Of a stretch of 64,000 nt of DNA, positions 24,210 through 35,250 are shown in pieces. The position numbers and the translations under genes are program-made. This DNA is from Azolla caroliniana (lineage: Eukaryota > Polypodiophyta). Numbering within the stretch: the stretch's first letter is position 1; each line of letters begins with the position of its first letter. The DNA is taken from positions 8,618,001-8,682,000 of the forward strand of contig JBHGNT010000017.1 of the NCBI GenBank assembly GCA_043228905.1, read 5' to 3'. A model generated the notes under the pieces. It was not told where the DNA came from and did not search any database. It saw only the letters and a program-made list of their open reading frames with translations.

Positions 24210-27200
24210 TATACATAAAAGGAAGTAGATTTGTTTCTTTGTTCTTCTTAAGAGCCGAATTTTCCATTTTAATTTTTAATTTTTTTTAAATGAAGCAAAA
24301 GAGAGTTGGGGGGGGCCCAAATTAAAACAAATAAAAGTCTGGAGCCGTCGCTGTCGATGCTACTGCCACGTCGGCGCACGTCCCTGCGCCCCTCCCCTCT
24401 TTTTCCCCCGCCTCGATTCCCCAAAAACTCAAAGCACACCAAACCAAAAAAATAAAAATGAGAGTGTGAATCAATTGAAAAAAAAAAACAATAATTTAAA
24501 TAAATAGATAGATATAGATAAGAATGGATTTGAAGAAATTAGCAAACAAATATAATCGACTGAATAAAGAAGCCGAATAAAGACAAAGTAAATAAAAAAG
24601 AAAATAATTTAATAAATCAAAAAGCTGACGAGGGAAAATTAAAAAAAGCAAAGCTTCCGATTTTTCTTTTTCCTCCTTTTTTTTCACGATTTGTTCTCTT
24701 GCCCCACTTTTTTTGTTTGTTTAGTAAAAAAAAACATTATTTTTTATTTTATTTTGCTTTTTTGCAAATTTTGTTCATAATGACTATTTATTTGCTTTTT
24801 TCAAACAAACCCCACATGCTTTTTCTTAAGGTCACGTTCACACACACACACAAATCAATCCATCCATTATTACCATTTAGCACCCAAACATAAAATAACT
24901 CGTTTGGAAGTTCTCCATAACACAACCCCATCCATCCAATGTTAGTTAGTGTCTTTGTTGTCGTCAATGTTGGTGTCTCTATCACCCTCTTCTATGTCGG
25001 GGTGGACTGTTGTGGATGCCAATGTTGATGTCTCTGTGTGTCTATATCCACCTACCTATTGGGGAGCTTGGAAATATCCATCTCTTTAGGGGTCCCGAAA
25101 TGAATCAATCCACAGTAATATATCTTGCCCGCCCCATTACGCACAACGATGGCCATCTCATTTATCGAATGTGTGTCCAAGAGACAAAAAAACTCTCGGC
25201 ATCACTACATTGCTTGATAAGTACACGAAAATAACACGCCAACCTTGGGATTGATCAATGCACCATGAGTTTGGAATCCGGCCTCAACGCAACTTTCACA
25301 TGTGTTCATTTGGAAAAACATAAGTAATTGGTCTCTCAAATCAAGAGCCTTGGCTATATCCCCCTTGTTTTGTGCTATAAAAACAATCGCTCATCTTCAC
25401 TTATACACTATTGTCACTTTTCCTCGGCTTTTGTTCTCTGCCATGTAAACCTACCCGAATTACATATATCATACTTTGATCGTTTTCCTAAAGCATCGGA
25501 TGAATGTCAATACAACAAACGTGAGTGTATATTGAGAAGTTTAAACCCTGCTATCAATTGCCATGGATCAAGCCAACCTTCATATAGAGGAACCATTTGC
25601 ATGGATTTCATTTGGCATGACTTTGATATGTCTTGTGTAGGATGGGAATTAATTGCTTGTGTTTTACTGGGAACTTGCAATTGAAGAAATGGAGTATTGA
25701 CAAAAACGAAATCGATTTTTTCAATTTTGTTTTGTACACTCTAGCATTCTTTCAGCACAAAGTTTATTGTTTTCATGAGCATTCGTGTAAAGAGTTTGTC
25801 GAAGCTTAGCAAAAGGTGAAAAGTTTGTCAAATGATGATCCCCACTAATGTAGCGGGATGCTTAAAAAGCTTCCTTAACAACTTTGTTTCTACAATCAAA
25901 GTTTTCTCTATTCACATGCTATTGACGTGGGGAAATACTCATTTCCTCTATCCATCGAATATAGTCATGCAAGAATATTCATTGAAAAAGTCCATGTGTG
26001 TAGAGATTCTTAGGCATTTTTGAGCCTCTTCTAGCGATTGGTTTTTTAGATATGTTATTTTCCAACCTCCTACTTAACAACACGTCGACCCAAGTATCTT
26101 CACCTAAGGTGAATAAACTTCTTTGTCCTTTGAAATCGTCTTCAACCTTTATTTAACAAATTAACACCAACACAAAAGGTGGGCTAGGTGCTTGCTTTTT
26201 GTATCAATGTGTTACATTCTTTGTATTTTTATTACAAGGGTGAGCACTGAGAACCATGGTCGATGAAGCATCACCCATGTTGCCCCTATTAGGAGAAGTA
26301 TTCGACCAATTTATCACAGAGTGAATGAGTGGACCCTTGTACCTAGTATATGGTGTTGGTGGTTTTACATATAGATGAATAAAGTGGATTCAACCTTATG
26401 GGAAAGCAAGACTCCCACTTAAAGTTAAGGTTCAAATATCATTAGGTTTCCAAACTCGAAGTTACATCTCAAACATCTCATCCTTCCTATCCCCTTATGA
26501 ATGTAAACTTTGATAACGTTTTATGGAAATCTTTCAAATTTGCATTTATTGGACCCAATCAAAGTTGAACATTGATCTATCGTCGACCTCAGGTTAGAAG
26601 TGACTAAATGTGTAGAACATACGTAATATAGCAGCATTTAGTGTTTTAGAACATGCAAATATGCTCACTCTATTATTCAATAACACATCATCACTCACAA
26701 GAAAGTATCAAGAATAAAGTCTTCCATCTCTAATTCCACAATGGGAGCTAAATTTCACTATCATTGGTCTTAGAGTCTCTCGACCATCGATCTTTAAAGT
26801 TTAAACCACATATATCATTTCATTCATTTACAAGAGTACCCATTTATAGCAATACAATGACTATGGTTGATTCACAACATAGTTCTCCTTGTAAATTATT
26901 CTCTTTGTGTGAATTATGTATGGGTTAGTGAAACTCGCTCCATAATTTTCTTACATGCTTTACGTGAATCCCAAAATTTCTAGATTTTAAAAAATAGGTT
27001 GGAGAAAATCTGTCAGCAAAGTATACAAAAATAATATTGATTACGATTGACACAATGATTAGTTATGTTAAATATGCTTGATCTGTTTGTTGATCGGTCG
27101 GATTAGGCTAAGAACTACCATCCTCTACCTTTACAAATACATCGTACCTCAAGTGCTTTAAATGTTTGCATCATAAAAGCGATGTGTTCACTATGGCAAG

Positions 27201-27440
27201 CACATACATATGCATCATTACATTGCAGTGTGCACATATTGGATTTCAAATTTTGGCATTTGTAGATTGCACTTTATTCTTTTACCAAAATGAAATTGTC
27301 GGTAGAGTTATCAAGTATTGCACTAGTGTAGAGAGGGTTCTTGGATCGTTACTATGTACTTGCGTACAACGAAAACCTTTTGGGAAGTGAAAGGACTTCT
27401 GATACCAACTAAGATGTCATATCAACTTGGCTAAATTAAA
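24210..27440. other. Intergenic stretch, nothing recognised
   Basis: AT-rich DNA with homopolymer runs near 24280, 24480 and 24670-24740 and a CA run at 24840-24853. Frames are at most 118 codons (25328-25684, +) and show no family motif. I see no splice-linked gene. Confidence 0.5.
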
Positions 27441-27960
27441 CTAAACCACGTAAACCTTACTACAACTATCAAGATGCTCGAATAAATGTTGTATCCACAT
27501 GGTTACATTGAACTTCATTGCATAATGCTTTCCTAATAGTTGATGAAAACATTCCTTTCTTTAAGAAATAAGTTGTTCAAATGTAAAACATTGTTTCACT
27601 GCAAAAATACATGGATTTTCTAATGTGTGTGTGACCTCTATACCACCAAGTTTGGGTAGAAATGTATTTAAAAATGGATTTGTCAAATCACAAGTCTTAT
27701 GTTCAAAAGACCCATATTCAATAGATAGAGGAATGACGCTATGTTTTCTTCTATTCCCCACTTCAAATGCCACCAATTTATGTAAACTTAGGGAAGTTGA
27801 CGGTAGGAACCCCTTCAAAATGAATATGGGGTCAATGTTTGTTTTGATTAGTTGTTTAAGTTCATACACACATTGCATACAATTAATTAGAGAGTGTATG
27901 TGTGTGTGTGAGAGAGATCTATTTCCTAAGTATATGTGTGAGATATGTTATGACAGCAAT
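27440..27960 (-). repeat. Inverted-repeat arm 1 with ORF relic
   Basis: Reverse-complement counterpart of about 38640-39130 (for example aatcaaaacaaacattgacccc there against its complement near 27830). This arm has a 105-codon minus-strand frame (27561-27878) with LKGFLPSTSLS and FLPKLGGIEVTHT; the other arm has the same words broken by stops. It looks like a relic of an old dispersed element of unknown class. Confidence 0.6.
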
Positions 27961-28413
27961 CGACAATATCATGCTAAAAAATATGATAATCATATCCTCA
28001 TGCATGATAACATATTATTCAAATATTTGAGACAAAACTTCAAATAATCGTTTGATGAGGTATGATGTTAAGTAAAAGTGTAAATGCTCTGAAATCAATA
28101 ATTAAAATTACATGCCACAATTGCATACTCTTAAGATAAATGAGATGGACATAAAAAAGTCTCATTTGTGAAACAAGAAATGCAATGGTACTCGTGTGGT
28201 GTGGTCTGTTTGTTGTAAGGGGCTACATATTCACACCAAAGCTTTTGTGCTTTGAATTGTCAATTCCTCACATAATTTTTTTATGGCCTAGATAATTTTT
28301 TTATGGTGAATAATTTTTTTAACAATTCCTCACATATCAATCATATGGCCTAGATAAAGCATAATGAGAAATACTTTTCTTCATGATTGGCGAGTTCCCC
28401 ACATGAACTTTGT

Positions 28414-28998
28414 TGTGCCCCTAAAATATGGGGGTCTCAAAACAAGCTCAAAAACATAGTTGAGACTAGTGGGATCAAGCCAAAATGATGATTCATTATC
28501 ATTATAATTAATCGTGATTACAATAAGGGTTTATTACAAGCTCCTTAGTGCAAAGATGATTAGAGAGAGGGACAAAGAGCGAAGTCTAAAACTGAAAATC
28601 AAGGAATAAGGACCCAATGAGGCGTGGTCCTCTTTTTATATGCCAAACATGGTTGTTGGGGCTAGCTGTTGGGATAGTCCCTTGGGGCTACCGTTGGGAC
28701 TAGGTTGTCCCAAGCCAAGGGTGGCGTCCCTTTTGGGATTGGAACTGGTTCATTTCTTGGGTTCCAATTCAGATTAGGGCAGTTTAAAGTTGGGATTGTC
28801 CCAACATTGTTTTTGCTTCCTTGTGAGCATCCCAATTTCGATTGAGGTTCAATGGGGTTGTCCCAACTCACTCTGGGACTACGTTCCGGTTGGGATTGTT
28901 TGGGGGCACCACCTTTTCACTCGGGTCCCATAGATATTGTGTCCCATCTAGCTCACAAACCAATCTCAAGCACTTCCTTGGCTCGAGTCTTCGCCTCA
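28414..28998 (-). repeat. Element F 3' LTR (inferred)
   Basis: Minus strand: a G-rich tract (AGGGGGGGT) just above 28998 serves as the polypurine tract, the LTR begins TGAGGCGAAG and ends TTTAGGGGCACA at 28414. A TATA-like CATATAAAAAG lies at about 28635-28645. 28660-28900 is crowded with TTGGGA/TCCCAA words. There is no second copy to confirm the limits. Confidence 0.45.
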
Positions 28999-29250
28999 AC
29001 CCCCCCTAGTCTATCTCGTGTCTCTTGTTGGGGTTCCTTTTTGCCTTATTCTTTTGCCCTTTATTCGGGCTCACTTTGCCTTCCTCGATCTTGGTTCTTG
29101 GATCAGTCTCTTTAACCTTGATTTCTTGATTGGTTTCCTCCAATCCCACATTGTGTTCATCCACCCTAGGCTTTGCCTCTTGTCTAAAGCCTTCCTTGTA
29201 TTCTTGCTTCGACCTCCATGGTTGAGTCCGACTTCTCCTTGATCCCAATT

Positions 29251-29754
29251 AGCAACGGGCACGGTTTCGGCTCAAACCGAACCGAACCATTAAGCCATGG
29301 TTTAACGGTTTACTGGTTCCAAAATATTTTGATGGTTTGGTTTGGTTTTGATTTTTGATAAACGGTCCGGTTGTAAAACTTGGGTTTATAGGTTTGGTTT
29401 AAAGATTTTTGGTTAACTTTTTTTTACCTGAATAGTTTATTGATTTAGTGTTTTAATTAATGGTTTTTTATTGATTTAATAAATTTAACTTAAATGCTTA
29501 TTTAATTTAATGTATTTTTGTTTAGTTAGATGTTTAATTAGTTTGATTTAAGTGGTTAGGTTTAAATTTTTTATTAAATGGTTCGGTTTGGTTTTAACTT
29601 TTCCCTAAATGGTTTGGTTTCAACTTTTTCTTAAATGGTTTGGTTTAAATACTGAGGGTTCATAAATGGTTTGGTTTGGTTTTTGTTTTAAATAAATGGT
29701 TTGGTTTTGGTTTGGTTTGGTTTCTTTGCCTTTAAACCGAACCGCGCCCATTGC
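29251..29754. mobile_element. Non-autonomous hAT-like element (copy 1)
   Basis: About 500 bp, T-rich, with inverted ends: it begins agcaacgggcacggtttcgg and ends ccgaaccgcgcccattgct, whose complement differs at a few bases. The interior repeats ggtttggttt words and has no ORF. Ends of the type GGCAACGGG..TTCGG are familiar from plant hAT-related elements. No clean 8-bp duplication is visible. It sits inside element F's coding tail. Confidence 0.6.
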
Positions 29755-29852
29755 TAATCCCGATCTCAAACTCGGTCTCGAGCTCATCGGTTCCCTCTTC
29801 CTTTGTCTCTAACTCAGACTCGATCTCAATCTCAAGTTCCTCGATTTCTCGT

Positions 29853-29889
29853 TGTAAAGAATCGGATGGATTCTATGCAACGGAAGAAC

Positions 29890-29938
<49 letters not shown>

Positions 29939-30210
29939 CACGATTACAGAAAATTAGAAAACTATATTACAAAGGAAGCAAGAATAACCAACCACTACAA
30001 AGAGAGGGAGATGGTGCTTATATGTAGTCACCTTCTCTCTAAGTTCTCTTACTAGTATCGCCTCTTGAGAAAGAGATTGTGTCTTAACTACTTAAAGAAT
30101 GTGTCATAGGACATTAACTTCTATGAAACCCTAGTTACCATACAAGGAGGTGGGGTGTTCACACACTTGAGTATCCTAGAGTGTGTTCCCACTCACAGGA
30201 AGTTGAGTTA
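29853..30210 (-). repeat. Element B 3' LTR
   Basis: 358 bp, starting tgtaaagaatcggatgg on the plus strand and ending gaagttgagtta. It contains GT and GA microsatellites (29892-29937). Identity with 34128-34478 is about 90 per cent by eye. Two candidate polypurine tracts follow: GAAGGGG directly at 30211-30220, and AAGCTTGAGGGGGAG near 30310-30324, so the true U3 edge is slightly uncertain. Confidence 0.85.
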
Positions 30211-30414
30211 TGCCCCTTCAAACACAACTTCCGATCGTCGGATTGTCAGATGATTGGTTTGGATTGGTCTTCAGGTCGGCTTCAAATGGCCAGTATAGCC
30301 TACTGCTCCATACTCCCCCTCAAGCTTGGTTGATCGATGGTCGAAAGACCCAGGTCGGTCATGAACATGCCGCAACTTGTTGACTCCCAGGGCCTTGGTG
30401 AAGATGTCGGTCGT

Positions 30415-31646
30415 CTATAGGTTTGTGTTGATGTGTTGTAGTTCGACATCCCCCGCCAGAACATGCACTCGGATGAAGTGATAATGCACTTCGATGTGCT
30501 TAGTCCGAGCATGGAAGTGTGGGTTCTGAGCGAGGTGGATACTGCTCATGTTGTCGAAGTAGAGGAGAATTGGATCCTTGATGGGAACACCCATATCCTT
30601 CAAGATTCTCTTGAGACAAACGACTTCACATGCGGCTACGGTCGCGCCCCTGTATTCGGCTTCAGTGCTCGACAATGCGACCGTTGGATGTTTCTTAGTA
30701 CTCCACGATATGGCACATTGCCGAGAGAAAAAACAAATCCAGATGTCGATCGTCGGTCGGCTCTGTAGCCGGCCCAGTTGGCATCGGTATAACCTTTGAG
30801 TTGTATCGGTGTGGCCGATTTGTAAAGGATGTCGAAATCCATGGTTCCACTCACATACCTTAGCACTCGCTTAGCACAGTCGAGATGGATGTCTTGTAGA
30901 GTTTGCATGAATTGGTTAAGAAGGCTATGATGTAAAGAAGATTGAAGGTATAGTGCTTTTGAGAAAGCATGATGCCGTAAGGAGTTGGAATTACTTCTAT
31001 TCTTAGAAAGTAATGGAGCTCCTTCATATCGGTCATGTCGAATCGGTTGGAGAGGAGCTTCTTGATGTGCTCAATATCCGCTAAATGCTCTCCTCCTATG
31101 ACCAAGTCATCCATATAAATGATGATAAATACCTGTCCTCTGGAGTTGCTCCGGATGAACAGAGAGTTGTCGAACTTGGACATGTTGAAGCCGATGTGAT
31201 GAAGATATTGCGTTATCTTCAAATGCCATGCTCTCGGTGCCTACTTGAGGCCATAGAGAGGCTTTTTGAGTCGGCAGACATCAGTCGGATGCGTAGTCGA
31301 CAGGAATCTGGGTGTTTGCACCATGTACACCTCTTTGTCTAACTTGCCCTGTAGAAAGGCGTTCTTTACGTCCATTTTGTGGATGCCACCCTTTTGTTGT
31401 TGCAAGCGCAATCACAGTTCGAATTGTAGTCATCTTTGCCACCGGGACAAAGGTCTCTTCGTAGTCGACACCGTGCGTCTGCGTGTAGCCCTTCGCCACA
31501 AGTCGGGCCTTGTACCGATGGACAATGTCGTCGGCGTTGTGCTTTACCTTGAAGATCCACCGGCATCCAATTGCCTTTTGATGGTTTGAAGAAGGGACAA
31601 GATCCCATGTCTCATTCTTGGAGAGTGCTTGCATCTCCTCATTCAT
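30415..31646 (-). pseudogene. Element B reverse transcriptase and RNase H
   Basis: RT: 31281-31646 (NETWDLVPSS, CRWIFKVKHN, KARLVAKGYTQTHGVDYEE) and 30860-31222 (IIYMDDLVIGG, the YVDD box as YMDD, then LHYFLRIEVIPTPYG). RNase H: 30636-30908 (GYTDANWAGYRADRRSTSGF) and 30415-30675 (SSTEAEYRG, FDNMSSIHLAQNP, HIEVHYHFIR, with the CDN box as FDN). The blocks are in different frames. RNase H would remove RNA from the RNA-DNA hybrid. Confidence 0.9.
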
Positions 31647-31977
31647 CGCTTCGACCCATCTAGGTTCCTTTGCGGCTTCGGAATAGTGTTCCGGTTCTCA
31701 TACTGTCGACACCTTCATCATGAATGCATAATGATATGCCATGTAGTCATTGTAGCTGAATCGGCTGACTACGTTCTTTTCTCGGGTGGATCGACGTGGT
31801 TCTCTTGGTGTCCTCATGATGGGCACATCCTATCTACCAAACTCACTGTCGGGTAAGTGAGTCGATTCATTTCCAACTGACTCTTCGTACTCAGGCATTT
31901 TGGCCTTGCCTTTGTCCTGTTTTAGACTCGGTCGCGACGTGCTTTGGTCGCTTGGAGGCTCTTGTAGTCCACTCAAC

Positions 31978-32835
31978 CTAGTTGAGATTGGACTTTCCTC
32001 TTATGTGGGCCTTCATCGCGTCTGTGTCGAACTCGCTTTCGACTGTGCCAGATGGGGCTGATTTGACTGTATACCAGGATGTTGACTCGTCAAATACTAC
32101 ATCCCTACTCACTCGTACCTTCTTGGTGGAAGGGTTGAAGCACTTATACCCTTTTTGTTTGAGTGAGTACCCTACAAGTATACATTTCTTCGACTTGGGA
32201 TCAAGCTTCTGCCGCTTCTCGTTGGGAATATGTACATATGCAATTGAACTGAATATCCTGACATGAGATAGATCCGGTTTCTTCCCATAGAACTTTTCCC
32301 AGGGGGTACATCGTGCACTCCTAATGTTGTGTAACAATTCATCAAATAAATGTCTGTATTAGCCGCTTTAGCCCAATATGACTTTGGCAGACGTTTCTTG
32401 TTCATCATTGCCCTTGCCACCTCGAGTATGTGCTGATTCTTGTGTTTCGCTACTCTGCTCTGCTGAGGTGTGTGTCGACAGGTAAACTCCCTCCGAATTC
32501 CTTCTTGTTGAAGGTATGTTGTAAAGGCGTCAGAGAAATACTCCTTGTCGCCATCCGATCGAAGGCATAAGACATGTTGATCGGTTGCCTTTTCGACTTC
32601 GTTTTTGAACCTTTGGAAGTGTCCAAACACTTCACTTGTCTGCTGCATAAGGTAGATCTAGGTTTGTCTGGAGAAATCGTCGATGAACGTTACGTAGTAC
32701 CGACAACCACTGAATGTTGTTGTCTGGGCTAGTCCCCATACATCTGAATGTATTACATCTAGGATCCCTTTGCTTGTGTTCCTCTCCTTTGGGAACGGTT
32801 GTCGGTGTTGTTTGCCGAATTGACAAGCTTCGCAC
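31978..32835 (-). pseudogene. Element B integrase
   Basis: 32172-32648 holds the core: VLCLRSDGDKEYFSDAF (second Asp), GIRREFTCRHTPQQSRVAKHKN, where the family's NGVAERKN is changed so that the catalytic Glu reads Lys, and AMMNKKRLPKSYWAKA. 31978-32337 is the C-terminal part: GKKPDLSHVRIFSSIAYVH, CILVGYSLKQKGYKCFNP. 32632-32835 covers the start in poor frames. It is broken by frameshifts. Confidence 0.85.
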
Positions 32836-32887
32836 ACGCCTGCATTTTCCTTTTCAGTGAAAGTCGGAAGTCCACAACTCCTTTCAA

Positions 32888-33991
32888 CTACATTCCTTTG
32901 AGCTTTTGGAGGTTAATGTGACCAATTCGCTTGTGCAACAGCTCTATGTCAGTGTCGGCTCTCTGGTCCTTGGCATACATTGTCGAGTTCATCTCGTGAG
33001 AGTCAAGGATGAACATCTGACCTTCTCTCCGACCCCTAGCAATGAGTCGACCTTCTTTTTCGATGAAGCATCCTCCATCGTTGAAGCGGACTTGCATGCC
33101 TTGTTCGACTATCTGGCCAACTAAGACCAGGTTCTTTGTTATCGTAGGAACATGTAGAACGTTCTTGATGTAGGTTTGCTTTCCTTCTTCCCCAAATGGG
33201 ACATTGCCGATATGTTGAATGGGATGATTGTCATCGAGTTCATTCTGTGTCTCATCACAAACATTCTGCCACGATTGTCGTAGTTGGAGTTTGTGAGTTG
33301 TCTGCTTGTGGAGGCCGACTCACTCTTCTTTTTCCGACACTCTACCTCCTAGTGGCCGAATTTACCATAGTATCCACACTAGGTTGGATTGTTTTGTCGG
33401 CTGGGTCCGGCCTGATTGCTCCCCCTTCTTCCGGACGCTTCGCCTCGCGTGTTCGAAACGTCTTGTCGGTAATAGAAGTTATGTTCTCAGGGTTGCTCTT
33501 GGTTGTGTCGACTTTGGCCGAATCGACCTCTTCTTCCCTGACCTTGTCCTTTTCCTCCATCGAAGTTCGAATAGAGCATTTGTCCTTCTTGCGCATTGCA
33601 TCTTGTTCGAACATGATTCTCCTCGACTGGAGATCAAAGAAGGGGGGAGGATTCTCCATCGCGAGGAAATCCGACCGAATGGCCCCGAACCTAGGTGCTA
33701 AGCCTCCAAGGCAAATCTGCACAATTTCATCGTCATCAATGCTAACATTGATTGACCGAGGGCATCGCATAGATCCTTGATCTTAAAGGAGTAGCTGCTG
33801 ATTGACATGTCCCTCTGTTGTATACAGTTCAACTCACCATTTGCTCCCACGTTGTTGGGTTGATTCTCATTTGCCCCTTCGACATAGCTCCAATATCCTT
33901 GGCGGAGAAGGTATTGGTGCATCTTGTACTCCCAAGATGCAAAGTTGTTTCTGTCGAGCTTTTCGGTAGCGCATCCCATCTGTGTGTTCAT
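32888..33991 (-). pseudogene. Element B gag and pre-integrase
   Basis: 33698-33991 is the Gag N-terminus (EKLDRNNFASWEYKMHQYLL, GYWSYVEG). 33342-33770 continues it (VQICLGGLAPRFGAI, PPPFFDLQS). A zinc knuckle near 33350-33400 reads CGYYGKFGH, then a stop, then EVEC, so one Cys is now Tyr. 32888-33097 is GAG-pre-integrase (IELLHKRIGHINLQKLKG). Three frames are used, with stops between. Confidence 0.85.
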
Positions 33992-34120
33992 GTTGAGCTT
34001 CTTCTTCTTGATTGAAATGTGTAGATTGTTGTTACAACGATCAATTGGTTCTTATCGAACGAAGAATCGGGCACAACACACATAGAGGTGACGGGCTTCG
34101 ATCAAGCAACCACACGCTCT

Positions 34121-34478
34121 AATACCATGTAAAGAATCAGATGGATTATGTTCAGTAGAAGAACTCTGTGTGTGTGTGTGTGTGTGTTGAGAGAGAGAGG
34201 GAGAGCTCACGATTAAAGAAAATCAGAAAACTATATTACAAAGGAAGCAAGAATAACCAACCACTACAAAGAGAGGGAGATGGTGCTTATGTCGTCACCT
34301 TCTCTCTAAGTTCTCTCACTAGTGTGCCTCTTGAGAAAGAGGTCATGTCGTAACTACTTAAAGAATATGTGTCATAGGACATTAACTTCTATGACACACT
34401 AATTACTATACAAGGAGGTGGGGTGTTCACACAATTGAGTATCCTAGAGTGTGTTCCCACTCATGGGAAGTTGAGTTT
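34121..34478 (-). repeat. Element B 5' LTR and primer-binding site
   Basis: The LTR runs 34128-34478 (351 bp) and, on the minus strand, ends TTCTTTACA. The primer-binding site follows at once as TGGTATTAGAGCG (about 34115-34127), one base different from the initiator tRNA-Met type. A GT run and a GA run lie at 34168-34204. Confidence 0.88.
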
Positions 34479-35234
34479 CTCGATCTTCTCGGTTGGTTCC
34501 TCTTTTTCTTCCATCTTGATTGTGCCCTCCATCTTGGTTTCAACCTTCATCTTGGTCCTGACCTCCAACTTAGTCTCGTCTTCTTGTGTATCGAGCTCCA
34601 CTTGGGTTCTTGCTCCTTGAGGGAAATCCCTCTCATGCCTTGGGTCTTTATGGTGGGTGACTCCTTCACCCACTCGATCCCCCTTCTTTTGAACCGTGGG
34701 TTGCAATTCCTCGTCCAACCTATTACCATTATCAACCTCGATTAAGCTATTCAACACATTTTTAGAAACATCAAAATTCTCAATTGATTGAGGGAAAATC
34801 CTCCATTCCTCCATCTTACTTGCGGTTTCATCCCTTGAGATGAATTTCCTGCACACCTGTCACTTGAAGTCTTCCCAATTCTCGAAGGGTCTTCTCCACC
34901 TCTCTCGAAGGTACCACTCCTCGGCGTCGCCTTCAAGAAATCCACTCGCTACCTCCACTCAATCTTGTGGCCTCAATCGACACCGCTCCAAGTGGCTTTC
35001 CACGTCGATGATCCACTTCTCAAGCACTGAAGACTCCCTCATCCTTGCATACTCCCATGGGGGCACTCCCTTGTAGCTTCCCTTGAGTGATTTCTCCTTC
35101 TCGACAATCTGTTCCTTGGACTTTGTAGGATTTCGCTCCTTCACTTGTTGCAACAAAGCTTCATCGAGTTGTGCCAATGCAATCTCCATTTCGTTCTCTT
35201 GCCTTCTCAACATTACACACACACGCACACGCAC
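34479..35234 (-). pseudogene. Element F Gag with acidic tail
   Basis: One minus-strand frame from ATG 35234 to the element B junction, broken by two in-frame stops (near 34960 and 34850). The N-terminus is a Glu-rich helix (RRQENEMEIALAQLDEALLQ). Then WIIDVESHLERCRL, FLEGDAEEWYLRERW and NWEDFK match the capsid fold of Ty3/gypsy-type Gag (PF03732-like). After CRKFISRDE the tail is Lys/Glu-rich (TKMKVETKMEGTIKMEEK) and continues beyond element B at 29755-29852 in the same style. Nothing follows that looks like protease or RT. Confidence 0.65.
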
Positions 35235-35250
35235 ACAAACACAAACACAA

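Larger units (their letters stand above)
29853..34478 (-). mobile_element. Ty1/copia element B, 4.6 kb, with TSD
   Basis: Direct LTRs at 29853-30210 and 34128-34478 bound a minus-strand interior of gag, protease remnant, integrase, RT and RNase H. Flanking ctcgt (29848-29852) and ctcga (34479-34483) match at 4 of 5 bases, a likely target-site duplication. Both flanks belong to element F's acidic ORF, so B jumped into F. All ORFs are broken by stops or frameshifts. It lacks the C-terminal pol extension seen in elements C0, C1 and C2. Confidence 0.9.
28414..35250 (-). mobile_element. LTR element F, gag-only, nested host
   Basis: A minus-strand element rebuilt around two later insertions (hAT-like 29251-29754 and copia B 29853-34478). 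It has a 3' LTR at about 28414-28998, an acidic coding region split between 29008-29250, 29755-29852 and 34479-34745, and a Gag start near 35234. Removing the insertions leaves only about 1.1 kb of interior. No protease, integrase or RT is visible. A 5' LTR matching 28414-28998 is not seen beyond 35250, so the 5' end is lost or diverged. Confidence 0.55.

Noticed and set aside
27625-28047. 140-codon plus-strand ORF
   Set aside because: Overlaps the inverted-repeat relic; the minus-strand words, not these, recur in the other arm.
33196-33780. 194-codon plus-strand ORF
   Set aside because: Shadow of element B gag, whose motifs are on the minus strand.
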